Shown: piece after piece, positions 12,930 to 20,214 of the stretch
Numbering within the stretch: position 1 is the stretch's first letter
How the letters are laid out: every line of letters starts with the position of its first letter
Source of the DNA: a virus
Virus record (IMG/VR): IMGVR_UViG_3300050821_003650
Span: 1 to 49,501 of that record
Reading direction: 5' to 3' (one strand)
Length of the DNA stretch: 49,501 nucleotides
Notes under the pieces: generated by a model
Told to the model about the DNA's origin: nothing
Database searches by the model: none
What the model saw: only the letters and a program-made list of their open reading frames with translations
Made by a program: the position numbers and the translations under genes

Positions 12930-13137
12930 TGCTGATGATGACTCCGTTTCGGTACCACAGTTTCCCCGCGAGGGTGACTCGGTGTGGCCACGACGGGCGA
13001 GTCTGGAAGGTTCTTCGCGCATGAGGCGGGCAAGTGCGCGGCCCCGTCGGGGGATGCTGCCGTGAAAGCCAACGGCAGGAACAGGCCGACGCCGATCAGG
13101 CTTGACACCCGGAGAGACGGGGAAATATCCTGACGCG
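12930..13137 (+). other. Intergenic stretch with a string of hairpins and possible micro-ORFs
   Basis: After the tRNA-like element no normal gene is seen up to 13138. Hairpins: CCG/CGG at 12934-12942; GACTCG (12976-12981) with CGAGTC (12998-13003); CGCGCA (13016-13021) with TGCGCG (13035-13040); CCCC/GGGG at 13042-13052; and CTGCCGT (13057-13063) with ACGGCAG (13072-13078). A 28-codon frame from ATG 12939-region (MTPFRYHSFPARVTR) to TGA near 13024 is also open. The stretch could be a non-coding RNA or a decayed small gene. I cannot decide. Confidence 0.3.
13102..13131 (+). promoter_or_regulatory. Sigma70-type promoter, probably leaderless
   Basis: TTGACA (13102-13107), 18 bases and TATCCT (13126-13131). 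The ATG at 13138 is 12 bases from the start of the -10 box, which is the same distance as at the 2228 promoter. The expected transcription start therefore falls on the start codon. There is no Shine-Dalgarno directly before the ATG. Confidence 0.55.
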
Positions 13138-13386
13138 ATGAAGGTCAGACTGCACAGCACCAAGATGATGGTCGAGCTGATGGTGAACGGCGTGCCGGTG
13201 CCCGCGCGCATCTGGGAAGGCCACACCGAATCGGGCACGCCCGTGCACGCGTTCATCACGCGCATCTGCCCCACAATCGAGCAGCCGCTTCCGGCGAGGA
13301 TCGAAGCGGAGTTCGCGCGCGAGCTGCAAGAGCAGGCGCCGCCCACGCCGATGGTGGCGACGATTCCGCTGAGGATGATCCTGTGA
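13138..13386 (+). CDS. Hypothetical protein, 82 aa
   Basis: ATG 13138 is chosen over the in-frame TTG at 13102, which is itself the -35 box. Sequence KVRLHSTKMMVELMVNGVPV then ARIWEGHTESGTPVHAFITR, a small beta-sheet type phage protein. No function. First gene of a short operon that is probably translated from a leaderless mRNA. Confidence 0.6.
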   Translation: MKVRLHSTKMMVELMVNGVPVPARIWEGHTESGTPVHAFITRICPTIEQPLPARIEAEFARELQEQAPPTPMVATIPLRMIL

Positions 13387-13901
13387 GCGAACTGACCTGG
13401 ATTGATCCGGACTGCGATCGCAGTGAGTGGCCCGCCGGTCCGTGGGACGGCGAACCCGACAAAGTGCAATGGGTCGACGATGCCACCGGTCTCGTTTGCC
13501 TGGCCAAGCGACAGCCGCTACTGGGCCATTGGTGCGGATACGTCGGCATCGATTCGGGTCATCCTTGGCACGGCAAGGATTACGAAATCGCCGACGTTTG
13601 TGGAGTGCACGGTGGCCTGACCTTCGCCGATGCGTGCCAGGAAGGACCGATTGCGTCGACCGTTTGCCATCTGCCAGAGCCCGGGCAATCTGACGGCCTG
13701 TGGTGGTTCGGCTTTGATTGCTCCCACCACCGTGACTTCAGCCCGAGCACGGCAATGCTTATGAAGCTCGTGCCATCTGCGGGATCGGCACTCGGAACGA
13801 TGTACCCAGCAGGCGCAGCGCAGTACCGGGATCTTGCCTACGTGCGCGGGGAGTGCGCCAAGCTGGCAATGCAGATAAACGCCGTAAAATCAACAAGTTA
13901 A
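13383..13901 (+). CDS. Conserved phage hypothetical protein, 172 aa
   Basis: GTG 13383 overlaps the previous stop. It has the pattern WPAGPWDGEPDKVQWVDDAT, CGYVGIDSGHPWHGKDYE, VHGGLTFADACQ, CHLPEPGQSDGLWWFGFDCS and a C-terminal YRDLAYVRGECAKLA. I recognise this as a widespread phage family of unknown function. Several conserved Asp, His and Cys residues look like a metal site. A protective or nucleotide-related role cannot be named. Confidence 0.65.
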   Translation: MSELTWIDPDCDRSEWPAGPWDGEPDKVQWVDDATGLVCLAKRQPLLGHWCGYVGIDSGHPWHGKDYEIADVCGVHGGLTFADACQEGPIASTVCHLPEPGQSDGLWWFGFDCSHHRDFSPSTAMLMKLVPSAGSALGTMYPAGAAQYRDLAYVRGECAKLAMQINAVKSTS

Positions 13902-13940
13902 CATAATGTACTTTATGCGAAGTGGTTTTTCTGCCAGCAA

Positions 13941-14093
13941 ATGACAGTCTGTCAAGGCTTCGCTTGGGCGCTGGCGACTGCCACGGTCGCCAACCTGACC
14001 ATCGATAGCCAGCATCGGCTGGTTTCGCGCGCGCTCACAGGCGCTGTCCTTTTCCTGTCCATAGCGGTGATAGCGACAATGAACCCGACCTGA
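13941..14093 (+). CDS. Small membrane protein, 50 aa
   Basis: ATG 13941. The C-terminal half (LTGAVLFLSIAVIATMN) is a transmembrane helix. A preceding micro-frame of 12 codons from ATG 13905 ends in an ATGA overlap with it. The start has no good Shine-Dalgarno. The remainder of the gap 13902-14173 contains nothing else that I can support. Confidence 0.4.
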   Translation: MTVCQGFAWALATATVANLTIDSQHRLVSRALTGAVLFLSIAVIATMNPT

Positions 14094-14173
14094 ATGCTGG
14101 CGCTGCCGTGGTCCGCCGGCAGATAGTGCAACGACCGTTTGCCTATCTGACATTTACCGGAAAGGACCCGAAA

Positions 14174-14533
14174 ATGTACGCTGCTGACCGCAAAACCATC
14201 CACGACCGGCGCGAAATGCTCCGGGTCAAAGTCAAGTCCCTGGCGGCCGAAGCCAGAATCATCCGGCACGAAGAGGCGCGCACGCGCGGGGCGATTCAGG
14301 CTGAGCTGCACCGGCACCGAACGGTCGACGTGCGGCTGGAGGCGCGCCTTTCGGTGCTCGCCTATGGCCTGATCCGCGGGCGAGCGCTTGACCGCATGGA
14401 ACCGAAGACTAGGCCCGAAAACGCCCTCTCAGCGGCCCAATGGGACCGTGTGCGCGCGATGGGAAAGAAGTTCGGCCCGGTGAGCGGCGTCGAGTTACCA
14501 GGCGAAGCCAAGGCGCTTTTGATGGCCGCGTAA
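14174..14533 (+). CDS. Hypothetical basic protein, 119 aa
   Basis: ATG 14174 follows GGAAAGGA. The N-terminal half is a long, charged helix (DRREMLRVKVKSLAAEARII, RHEEARTRGAIQAELHRHR), the C-terminal part carries ENALSAAQWDRVRAMGKKFG. It resembles short phage proteins of the early region in other phages and may bind nucleic acid. Last gene before the late control region. Confidence 0.55.
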   Translation: MYAADRKTIHDRREMLRVKVKSLAAEARIIRHEEARTRGAIQAELHRHRTVDVRLEARLSVLAYGLIRGRALDRMEPKTRPENALSAAQWDRVRAMGKKFGPVSGVELPGEAKALLMAA

Positions 14534-14593
14534 TGCTCTGACCACGGACGGAATCGATCTGAACCGGATCAAGCACGGAACTATTTCAGCCAT

Positions 14594-14623
14594 TTGACGC
14601 CGGTGGCGGTACTGGCGCATGAT
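14594..14623 (+). promoter_or_regulatory. Possible late promoter
   Basis: TTGACG (14594-14599), 18 bases and CATGAT (14618-14623) match the consensus at 5/6 and 4/6. It lies in the 190-base gap between early and late genes, within an imperfect dyad whose core is CTGGCGC (14612-14618) and GCGCCAG (14645-14651). A terminator follows about 45 bases after the predicted start, as in lambdoid late control regions. Confidence 0.35.
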
Positions 14624-14670
14624 TCCGGCACTTGGGGAACCCGCGCGCCAGCGGCCCCGCCAATCACTGT

Positions 14671-14699
14671 AAGCCCGTCCACTTCGGCGGGCTTTTTTT
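14671..14699 (+). terminator. Intrinsic terminator upstream of the late genes
   Basis: AAGCCCG (14671-14677) pairs with CGGGCTT (14688-14694) around a 10-base loop and is followed by a run of seven T (14693-14699). It closes the early region or, with the promoter-like site before it, acts as a late-gene control point. Confidence 0.75.
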
Positions 14700-14722
14700 C
14701 GCCTGTAGAGAGGGAAACCCAG

Positions 14723-14854
14723 ATGGCCAACGTGCTCACCGGGCTAGGAATGATCGCTCTGGTAGCTCTCATCTTCTGGGGCGGCATGATGTTTCAGAAG
14801 TGGCGCGCCGCGCGCAAGGCGCCGTCAGCACCACCCGCTAAGACCACGCCCTGA
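14723..14854 (+). CDS. Small membrane protein, 43 aa
   Basis: ATG 14723 follows GAGAGGGAAACCC. One transmembrane helix (LGMIALVALIFWGGMMF) is followed by a basic, proline-rich tail (KWRAARKAPSAPPAKTTP). It is the first gene behind the terminator. Its size would fit a holin-type or injection-related protein, but no lysis gene lies next to it. Confidence 0.55.
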   Translation: MANVLTGLGMIALVALIFWGGMMFQKWRAARKAPSAPPAKTTP

Positions 14855-14876
14855 CCTTCTGGGAGAACCCATCACC

Positions 14877-15647
14877 ATGAGCCTGAAAGTCGGCGAACAA
14901 GCCAATGCCCACGACGGCGCGAGCGCCACCGTGTCCAAACTCACAAGCCTGGCCGAGGCGATGCGCGCTGCCGGGCACTTCGAATTCAAATGCGTGGGCC
15001 CGCGCGAGGAAGATCGCGACCGGTACTGCGTGCTGCGCGACCACATCGCGGCGATCGAGGCGCGGGACCTCATCGCCCGCACTGCCGCGCGCTGGCTGTG
15101 GCTGGGTCGCTTGCGGAGTACGTTCGTCCACTTATTCGGGCTGGACTCGACGCTGGATCGGTTGCGCGCGGAATTCCTGGCGATCCCGCTCGAAGAAAAG
15201 TGGGCCGACGCCGTTGAAAACCTGGTCGTTACGGTCGGAAAGAACCTGGCGCTCGATACCATTCTGGCCGGCTCTTCCTACACCGTGGTGGGCCCGTACC
15301 TGGGCCTCACGGGCGCGACGCCCTCGCCCGCTTCCGGCGACACGATGGTGTCGCATGCGGGGTGGACCGAGGTCGGTGGTGGTAACGCCCCGACCTACAC
15401 GTCGCCGCGAAAGACCATCACGTTTTCATCGGCGGCGTCCGGCTCGAAGGCCTCCACCGGCACTTATACCTACGCGATCACCTCGTCCGGCACGGTGGGG
15501 GGGGGCTTCCTAGTATTCGGATCGGGCGCGGTGTCCACCATCGATTCGACCGCTGGCACGCTTCTGTCTTGCGGCGCGTTCACCCAGGGCAACAAGACGG
15601 TAGGCAACGGGGACGCAATAACTGCTACCTACACTTTAAGCATGTGA
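14877..15647 (+). CDS. Phage virion protein with beta-rich C-terminal domain, 256 aa
   Basis: ATG 14877 (after GGGAGAACCC). Residues 1-110 are helical and basic. From about residue 115 (AVENLVVTVGKNLALDTILA, then SSYTVVGPYLGLTG) a glycine/serine/threonine-rich beta domain follows, ending in GNGDAITATYTLSM. I recognise the C-terminal domain as one common in phage structural operons (VTxxGKNLxLDTxLAG ... GHxGW.E.G). It is probably a capsid decoration or fibre-type protein. The exact location on the particle is unknown. Confidence 0.55.
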   Translation: MSLKVGEQANAHDGASATVSKLTSLAEAMRAAGHFEFKCVGPREEDRDRYCVLRDHIAAIEARDLIARTAARWLWLGRLRSTFVHLFGLDSTLDRLRAEFLAIPLEEKWADAVENLVVTVGKNLALDTILAGSSYTVVGPYLGLTGATPSPASGDTMVSHAGWTEVGGGNAPTYTSPRKTITFSSAASGSKASTGTYTYAITSSGTVGGGFLVFGSGAVSTIDSTAGTLLSCGAFTQGNKTVGNGDAITATYTLSM

Positions 15648-15664
15648 TCGTGGGAGTGTGAACC

Positions 15665-15877
15665 ATGGCAACCAAATTCAAAGTGGGCCAGATCGTTCGG
15701 CAGATCATGCCGCCGCCGATCCAGGGCACGGTGAGCGCGTTCAAGTTCGACGAGGTCGGCGGCGACATTCACGTGCACGTAGCGGTGGCCGCCGAAGACG
15801 GCACGCTGCACGATCGCAGCTTTCGCGAAGACCAGCTCGAAATAATCGGCGACCAGGGCGAAGGACCGGCCGAGTAA
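15665..15877 (+). CDS. Hypothetical protein, 70 aa
   Basis: ATG 15665 after GTGGGAGTG. The sequence FKVGQIVRQIMPPPIQGTVS, then VAAEDGTLHDRSFREDQLEI, suggests a small SH3-like beta barrel of the type that often occurs as virion accessory or DNA-binding protein. This is a guess from the pattern. Confidence 0.5.
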   Translation: MATKFKVGQIVRQIMPPPIQGTVSAFKFDEVGGDIHVHVAVAAEDGTLHDRSFREDQLEIIGDQGEGPAE

Positions 15878-15887
15878 GGGTGAGCAA

Positions 15888-16820
15888 TTGGCCACGTTTT
15901 TAGTCGACATAGCCGAGGCCGGGTCGGCTGCGGATTCGGTCAGTGCAACCGTTGCGGATGTGGGGACCCTGGCCGAAGCCGGCACCGGTGCCGATGCGCT
16001 GGCCGTGACAGCCAGCGTTGTCGCAAACATCGCCGAGGCTGGCGCAAGTAGCGATACGGTGACCGAAAGTTACGCGGCAACCCTGTCCGAAGCTGGCAGC
16101 GGTGCCGATGTCGTAACCGCAAGCGTCGGCGGCAATGTGTCCGAAGCCGCATCGGGTGCGGATGCGCTGACCGTAACGAGCGTGGTCAACGTCGGCGAGA
16201 GCGGCACCCTGGCCGACTTACTTTCTGGCACGGCCCCCTACGCCGCGGATGTGGTCGAAGCGTTCTCTGGTTCGGACGATTTCGAAGTCGCCATCGGGGC
16301 CGATGTGGCCGAAGCCGGGTCGCTGGCTGACGCGGTAACCGGGCTCACGCTCGCGATGCGCACGCTGACCGAAGCTGGCGCGGCCGCGGATTCGGTGAGC
16401 GGCCTGAGCGTCGTGGTCGGCTCAGTGCTCGAGGCCGCGGGCCTAGCCGAAACGGTGAGCGGCAACCTTCTGATCGTGCCGGCTATCAGCGAGACATTCG
16501 CCGCGCTCGATACCGTCTCGCGCCAAGCCGCCTTTACCGGCTCGCTCGCGGAGGCTGGTTCGGCAGCCGACACCCTGTCGGCCATCAACCAGGCCGTCGG
16601 CACGATCAGCGAGGCTGGTGCGGCGCTCGACACCACCACGGCAACCATCGTGGTCGTAGCGAGCCTCACCGAGGCGATGAACGCGGTCGCCTCCCTCGGG
16701 GGCGGCTATTCGATCAATGTGACGGTTGCCGAGGCCGCGGCGGCGCTCGAGGCCGTCTTCGGCAGCGCCTTCACCAACCTGACCCTGGCCGAGGCCGGGG
16801 CCCTGGCCGACCAGGTCGGC
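15888..16820 (+). repeat. Degenerate tandem repeats, period 54-60 bp
   Basis: The coding region has about 16 tandem units of 18-20 codons. The most conserved bases are around gccGAgGCtGG...GCgGAt. Many copies start with GCCGAGGC or GCCGAAGC. They are diverged and show no recent expansion. Confidence 0.55.
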
Positions 16821-16904
16821 GGGGTTCTGGTGCACTTCGAGTACGGCAACAGTCGCGTCTGGACCCTGCCGGCACTGCGCCGCTTTTTCCTGGCCAAGCC
16901 ATGA
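15888..16904 (+). CDS. Repetitive virion-type protein with ~16 EAG repeats, 338 aa
   Basis: Starts at TTG 15888, which follows AAGGGTGAG. No ATG exists before residue ~165. The protein consists of about 16 imperfect repeats of 18-20 residues with core [AST]EAGxxADxV[ST] (for example AEAGSAADSVSATV), then ends with a different tail (WTLPALRRFFLAK). Such alanine/glycine repeats are typical of elongated phage structural proteins and may form a solenoid. Repeat copies differ at the DNA level, so the expansion is old. It overlaps the next gene by 4 bases. Confidence 0.6.
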   Translation: MATFLVDIAEAGSAADSVSATVADVGTLAEAGTGADALAVTASVVANIAEAGASSDTVTESYAATLSEAGSGADVVTASVGGNVSEAASGADALTVTSVVNVGESGTLADLLSGTAPYAADVVEAFSGSDDFEVAIGADVAEAGSLADAVTGLTLAMRTLTEAGAAADSVSGLSVVVGSVLEAAGLAETVSGNLLIVPAISETFAALDTVSRQAAFTGSLAEAGSAADTLSAINQAVGTISEAGAALDTTTATIVVVASLTEAMNAVASLGGGYSINVTVAEAAAALEAVFGSAFTNLTLAEAGALADQVGGVLVHFEYGNSRVWTLPALRRFFLAKP

Positions 16905-17260
16905 GCCAAATCGTCATCCTGGAAAAACGCACCTACGACGGTTGGCCGTACGACGTCGTCTGCACCGAATTGCTGATCCCGTCGACCACGATCGCTCAGG
17001 TCAACCAGGTGCTATGCGATCCGGCGTCCGCCGGCCTTGTTTTCGGCTCCCCGGTGGTGAACGTCGCCACCAACACCTACCCGGATGGCACCGTGGCCCC
17101 GCCCGGTACTGCGATTCAGGTCCATATCAGCGGTGGGGTGCTGCCGCCGCTGCTCACGGCGCTGATGGTGACCATCCGGGCCCAGTTCACCGACAGCCTG
17201 GGCAACCAAGCCGAGGCCACGGCGCTTTTGAATCTCACCAACGACGTACAGGCGGTGTGA
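16901..17260 (+). CDS. Hypothetical virion-associated protein, 119 aa
   Basis: ATG 16901 overlaps the repeat protein (ATGA). Beta-rich, with ILEKRTYDGWPYDVVCTELL and a C-terminal strand VTIRAQFTDSLGNQAEATAL. No family. Position suggests a structural accessory protein. Confidence 0.5.
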   Translation: MSQIVILEKRTYDGWPYDVVCTELLIPSTTIAQVNQVLCDPASAGLVFGSPVVNVATNTYPDGTVAPPGTAIQVHISGGVLPPLLTALMVTIRAQFTDSLGNQAEATALLNLTNDVQAV

Positions 17261-17262
17261 AG

Positions 17263-17574
17263 ATGTCCAACCTGTCTGAAATTCGCAAATTGCGCCAGGA
17301 AATCGCCCAATTGCGCGAAGAAGTGCGCCAGCTCGCCGCCCGTCCGGTCGGTGTTCAGGTGGTGCCCGTATGGGTGCCTACGTTGCCGCCCGTATGGCCA
17401 AGCCCTTACACGCCTTATGACCCGCTGCGCCCGTACTGCGCGCCACCGGCTGTCGCCTCGCCCCACATCGGCCCCGATGTGCTCAGTTCAGCTGGACCGC
17501 GGGCCCTGTTCTGGGACCGGTCGGCGCTGGCCGGCGGTTGCCAGCCTAGTTGCGGAACGTTCACCGTCCCTTAA
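17263..17574 (+). CDS. Hypothetical coiled-coil and Pro-rich protein, 103 aa
   Basis: ATG 17263, two bases after the previous stop. Residues 3-26 (LSEIRKLRQEIAQLREEVRQ) form a short coiled coil. The rest is rich in Pro and Tyr (PTLPPVWPSPYTPYDPLRPY). Frame and start are chosen because the longer upstream frame lies antiphase in the previous gene. Confidence 0.5.
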   Translation: MSNLSEIRKLRQEIAQLREEVRQLAARPVGVQVVPVWVPTLPPVWPSPYTPYDPLRPYCAPPAVASPHIGPDVLSSAGPRALFWDRSALAGGCQPSCGTFTVP

Positions 17575-17593
17575 AAACCTCTTCCCCTACCAG

Positions 17594-17812
17594 ATGCCAC
17601 TGCGCTGCGTTGGCTGTGGCCACTCCTTTGCGTCCGGCGAGGCCTTCGACCTTCACGCTACCGGGGTTCGGCGCGCTCCGCGCAATGCGCCAAAGCGCTG
17701 CCGCAGCACAGAAGAGATGCGCGACCTCGGCATGAACATGAGTTCGCAGCACACGTGGCGCTTGAAGGTACCGCGCAGCAGTCGCAACGAGCGAAGCATC
17801 CAGACGCCATGA
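17594..17812 (+). CDS. Small zinc-binding phage protein, 72 aa
   Basis: ATG 17594. The pattern LRCVGCGHSFASGEAFDLHA, then APRNAPKRCRSTEEMRDLGM is that of a widespread small phage protein (CxxC...F..H......C...EM...GM), which probably binds zinc through two Cys, one His and one Cys. It usually occurs near structural or packaging genes. Function is unknown. It overlaps the terminase small-subunit gene by 4 bases. Confidence 0.55.
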   Translation: MPLRCVGCGHSFASGEAFDLHATGVRRAPRNAPKRCRSTEEMRDLGMNMSSQHTWRLKVPRSSRNERSIQTP

Positions 17813-18507
17813 ACATGATGTCCGACCCCACTAACTCGCAGCTTGCCGGCGCTCTCGACGGCAACGGCGCTGCCCGTAAATCCATCGACTGGGAGCGCGT
17901 CGAAATCGATTTTCGCGCTGGTTTCAAGACCTTACGCGAGATTGCCGGTCAGCACGGCATCACCCACGCCGCGATTCAGAAGCGCGCCAAGCGTGACGGC
18001 TGGGACCGCGACCTTCAGGGGCGCATCCACGCCAAGGCCGCCGCGCTGGTAGCCAAACAGTCAGTAGCCAAGCCGGGTAGCCAAGTCAGCAAGGCTACCG
18101 AGCGCGAGGTTGTCAGCGCCGAAGCCGCCATCATCGCCCAGGTCCAGACCGGCCGGCGCGCCATGGTCGAACGCCTGCGCAGCGCCGCGACCAAGCTCGT
18201 TGCCGAAATGGAGGGCATGGATGCCAACGCGTCGACCGCCCTGCTGGGCCAGCTGCGCGACCTGGCCGAAAAGATCGAGGATCCGAACGCCCGCCGCGGT
18301 ACCTTGAACCAGATTTCCGACGTCGAAAACGCCGTGACGCTCGAGGCGCGAATCACCATGTTCAACAAGCTGATGTCCAGTGCCGGGGCCCTGCTACTCG
18401 CCGAGGCCGACGTTTACGGGTTGTCGAAGGATGCGCCGGCCGGGTCCGTGCCGGCGGGTCTGTCCCTCTTCTACCCGGAGCCGGAATCACCCGGCGCGCC
18501 ATCATGA
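17809..18507 (+). CDS. Terminase small subunit
   Basis: 232 aa, starting at ATG 17809 in an ATGA overlap. Residues 24-65 (DWERVEIDFRAGFKTLREIA, then HGITHAAIQKRAKRDGWDRD) form the helix-turn-helix typical of terminase small subunits with a KRAKRDGW end. A long helical oligomerisation region follows. It would recognise the packaging site and feed DNA to the large subunit encoded two genes downstream. Confidence 0.75.
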   Translation: MNMMSDPTNSQLAGALDGNGAARKSIDWERVEIDFRAGFKTLREIAGQHGITHAAIQKRAKRDGWDRDLQGRIHAKAAALVAKQSVAKPGSQVSKATEREVVSAEAAIIAQVQTGRRAMVERLRSAATKLVAEMEGMDANASTALLGQLRDLAEKIEDPNARRGTLNQISDVENAVTLEARITMFNKLMSSAGALLLAEADVYGLSKDAPAGSVPAGLSLFYPEPESPGAPS

Positions 18508-18812
18508 GAACGCTGAAGATCGTTTTCTGGGTCCAAGACGCCGAAACGGGGGCGCTTCTGCAAGACGGGCAGCGCGACGCCTTGTCGCCGCCGCGGCTGT
18601 ACTTCCCGCTGGAGTTGCCAGATCCGCCGGACCGCCGCGACTTGTGCGATCGAATCGAAGCCGTGTCCGTCTTGATACGCAAGGCGATCGAAATGAAACT
18701 GATCCGGGCACAGGTCATCACGCGCCTGGAGGATCATCTGAAGGCGGAAATTTCCGCCCGGTTCGGGAAAGATGCCGTTCGATCGGCGCCCGCGGCTCAA
18801 TCCCGTACTTAA
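18504..18812 (+). CDS. Hypothetical protein between terminase subunits, 102 aa
   Basis: ATG 18504 overlaps the previous gene by 4 bases, and its last 41 bases overlap the terminase large-subunit gene. Strand-rich N-terminus (LKIVFWVQDAETGALLQDGQ) followed by a helical part (AVSVLIRKAIEMKLIRAQVI). No known family. Both neighbours being terminase genes suggests a packaging-related role. Confidence 0.5.
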   Translation: MRTLKIVFWVQDAETGALLQDGQRDALSPPRLYFPLELPDPPDRRDLCDRIEAVSVLIRKAIEMKLIRAQVITRLEDHLKAEISARFGKDAVRSAPAAQSRT

Positions 18813-20214
18813 ACCGTTCTGGGACCAGAACACCGATCCGGCCACCGGCAAGCAGATTCGGATCCGGGTCCTGTACGGCGGCCGCGCCTCGAGCAAGACC
18901 TGGGACGCGTGCGGGCGCCTGATCTACATGGCCGACAACGCGCGCCTGCGGGTGTGCTGTTGCCGGCAGTTCCAGAACAAGCTCTCCGAGTCCGTTCAGC
19001 CGGTGCTGGTCGACACCATCGACCGGTTCGGCTTGGGGCGCCGGTTCATCGCGCACGAAGCCAAGATCGTCAACAAGGCCACCAAGTCGGAATTCCTCTT
19101 CTACGGCATCTGGCGCCAGATTCGGGAAATCAAGGGCCTCGAGGGCATTGACGTCTTCCTTATCGAGGAAGCCGAGGCGCTGACAGAGGAACAGTGGCTC
19201 GTGATCGAGGCCACCGCGCGCAAACGCGGCGCCCAGCTCTGGATCATCTTCAATCCGTACCTAGCGACCGATTTCGTCTACCAGCATTTCGTGCTGAACC
19301 CGCCCCCCCGAACGATCGTTCGGCTGATCAATTACGAGGAAAACCCGTTCCTGGCGCCGGACTTCCTCGAAACGATCATCGAACTGAAGGCGCGCGATTT
19401 CGAGGAATACCAGCACATTTACCTTGGCGTGCCGAAGACGGACGAAGAATCGTCCGTGATCAAGCGGTCCTGGCTGATGGCCGCGGTCGATGCGCACTTG
19501 GCGCTGAACGTAGAGCCGAAGGGAGCGCGCCGGATCGGGTTCGACGTAGCCGACGAAGGCAAGGATCTGAACGCCCAAGTCTTCGGGCATGGGCCGCTCG
19601 TTTCGTGGTCCGAGCAGTGGAAAGGCGGCGAAGACGAACTGCTGAAGTCCTGCACGCGCGTGTACCGCGAGGCTACGAACCGCGGTGCCCATATCGTGTA
19701 CGACTCGATCGGCGTGGGCGCCATGGCGGGCGCGAAATTCGGCGAGTTGAACTTGGCAAATCATTTGCACCCGCCAGCGCTCGAGCCGGACTATGCGAAA
19801 TTCATCACGTACTCGAAGTTCAACGCGGGTGCCGGGGTCTGGCGCCCGGATGCGAAATACGCCAGAACGACCACGCAGAACAAAGACCAGTTCGCGAATC
19901 TGAAGGCTCAGACCTGGTGGCTGGTCGCTGATCGCTGCCGCAACACGTACAACGCGGTGCGCAAGGCCGAAAAATTCAAGGAAGACGAAATCATTTCGTT
20001 CGCTTCCGATACTCCGAACCTGCAAAAACTGATCGCCGAACTATCTACGCCGAAGCGAGACTTCGATCAAAACGGACGAGTCAAGGTGGAATCAAAGAAG
20101 GATCTGCTGAAGCGCGAAGTGCCATCGCCGAATCTGGCGGACGCGTGCGTCAGCATCTTCGCCCCTGGCCTGGATCCGATGCGCATTTCCGCCGCGGCGA
20201 TCGCAGGCGCGTAA
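18772..20214 (+). CDS. Terminase large subunit
   Basis: 480 aa. Walker A-type YGGRASSKT at residues 35-43 and Walker B VFLIEEAE at 128-135, where the two glutamates include the catalytic one. The C-terminal nuclease domain starts with RIGFDVADEGKDLNA near residue 256, giving the first metal-binding Asp. The whole protein resembles the PBSX/XtmB-like group of terminases. It is the DNA-packaging motor ATPase and headful or site-specific nuclease. Starts inside the previous gene at ATG 18772, with GGGAAAG upstream. Confidence 0.9.
   Translation: MPFDRRPRLNPVLKPFWDQNTDPATGKQIRIRVLYGGRASSKTWDACGRLIYMADNARLRVCCCRQFQNKLSESVQPVLVDTIDRFGLGRRFIAHEAKIVNKATKSEFLFYGIWRQIREIKGLEGIDVFLIEEAEALTEEQWLVIEATARKRGAQLWIIFNPYLATDFVYQHFVLNPPPRTIVRLINYEENPFLAPDFLETIIELKARDFEEYQHIYLGVPKTDEESSVIKRSWLMAAVDAHLALNVEPKGARRIGFDVADEGKDLNAQVFGHGPLVSWSEQWKGGEDELLKSCTRVYREATNRGAHIVYDSIGVGAMAGAKFGELNLANHLHPPALEPDYAKFITYSKFNAGAGVWRPDAKYARTTTQNKDQFANLKAQTWWLVADRCRNTYNAVRKAEKFKEDEIISFASDTPNLQKLIAELSTPKRDFDQNGRVKVESKKDLLKREVPSPNLADACVSIFAPGLDPMRISAAAIAGA

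Noticed and set aside
12920-12960. CTGATGA near 12931 as a hammerhead ribozyme core
   Set aside because: The required GAAA after stem II and a third stem cannot be placed.
18909-19931. Long + frames inside the terminase large subunit gene
   Set aside because: Arg-rich shadow frames; the terminase frame has all motifs.
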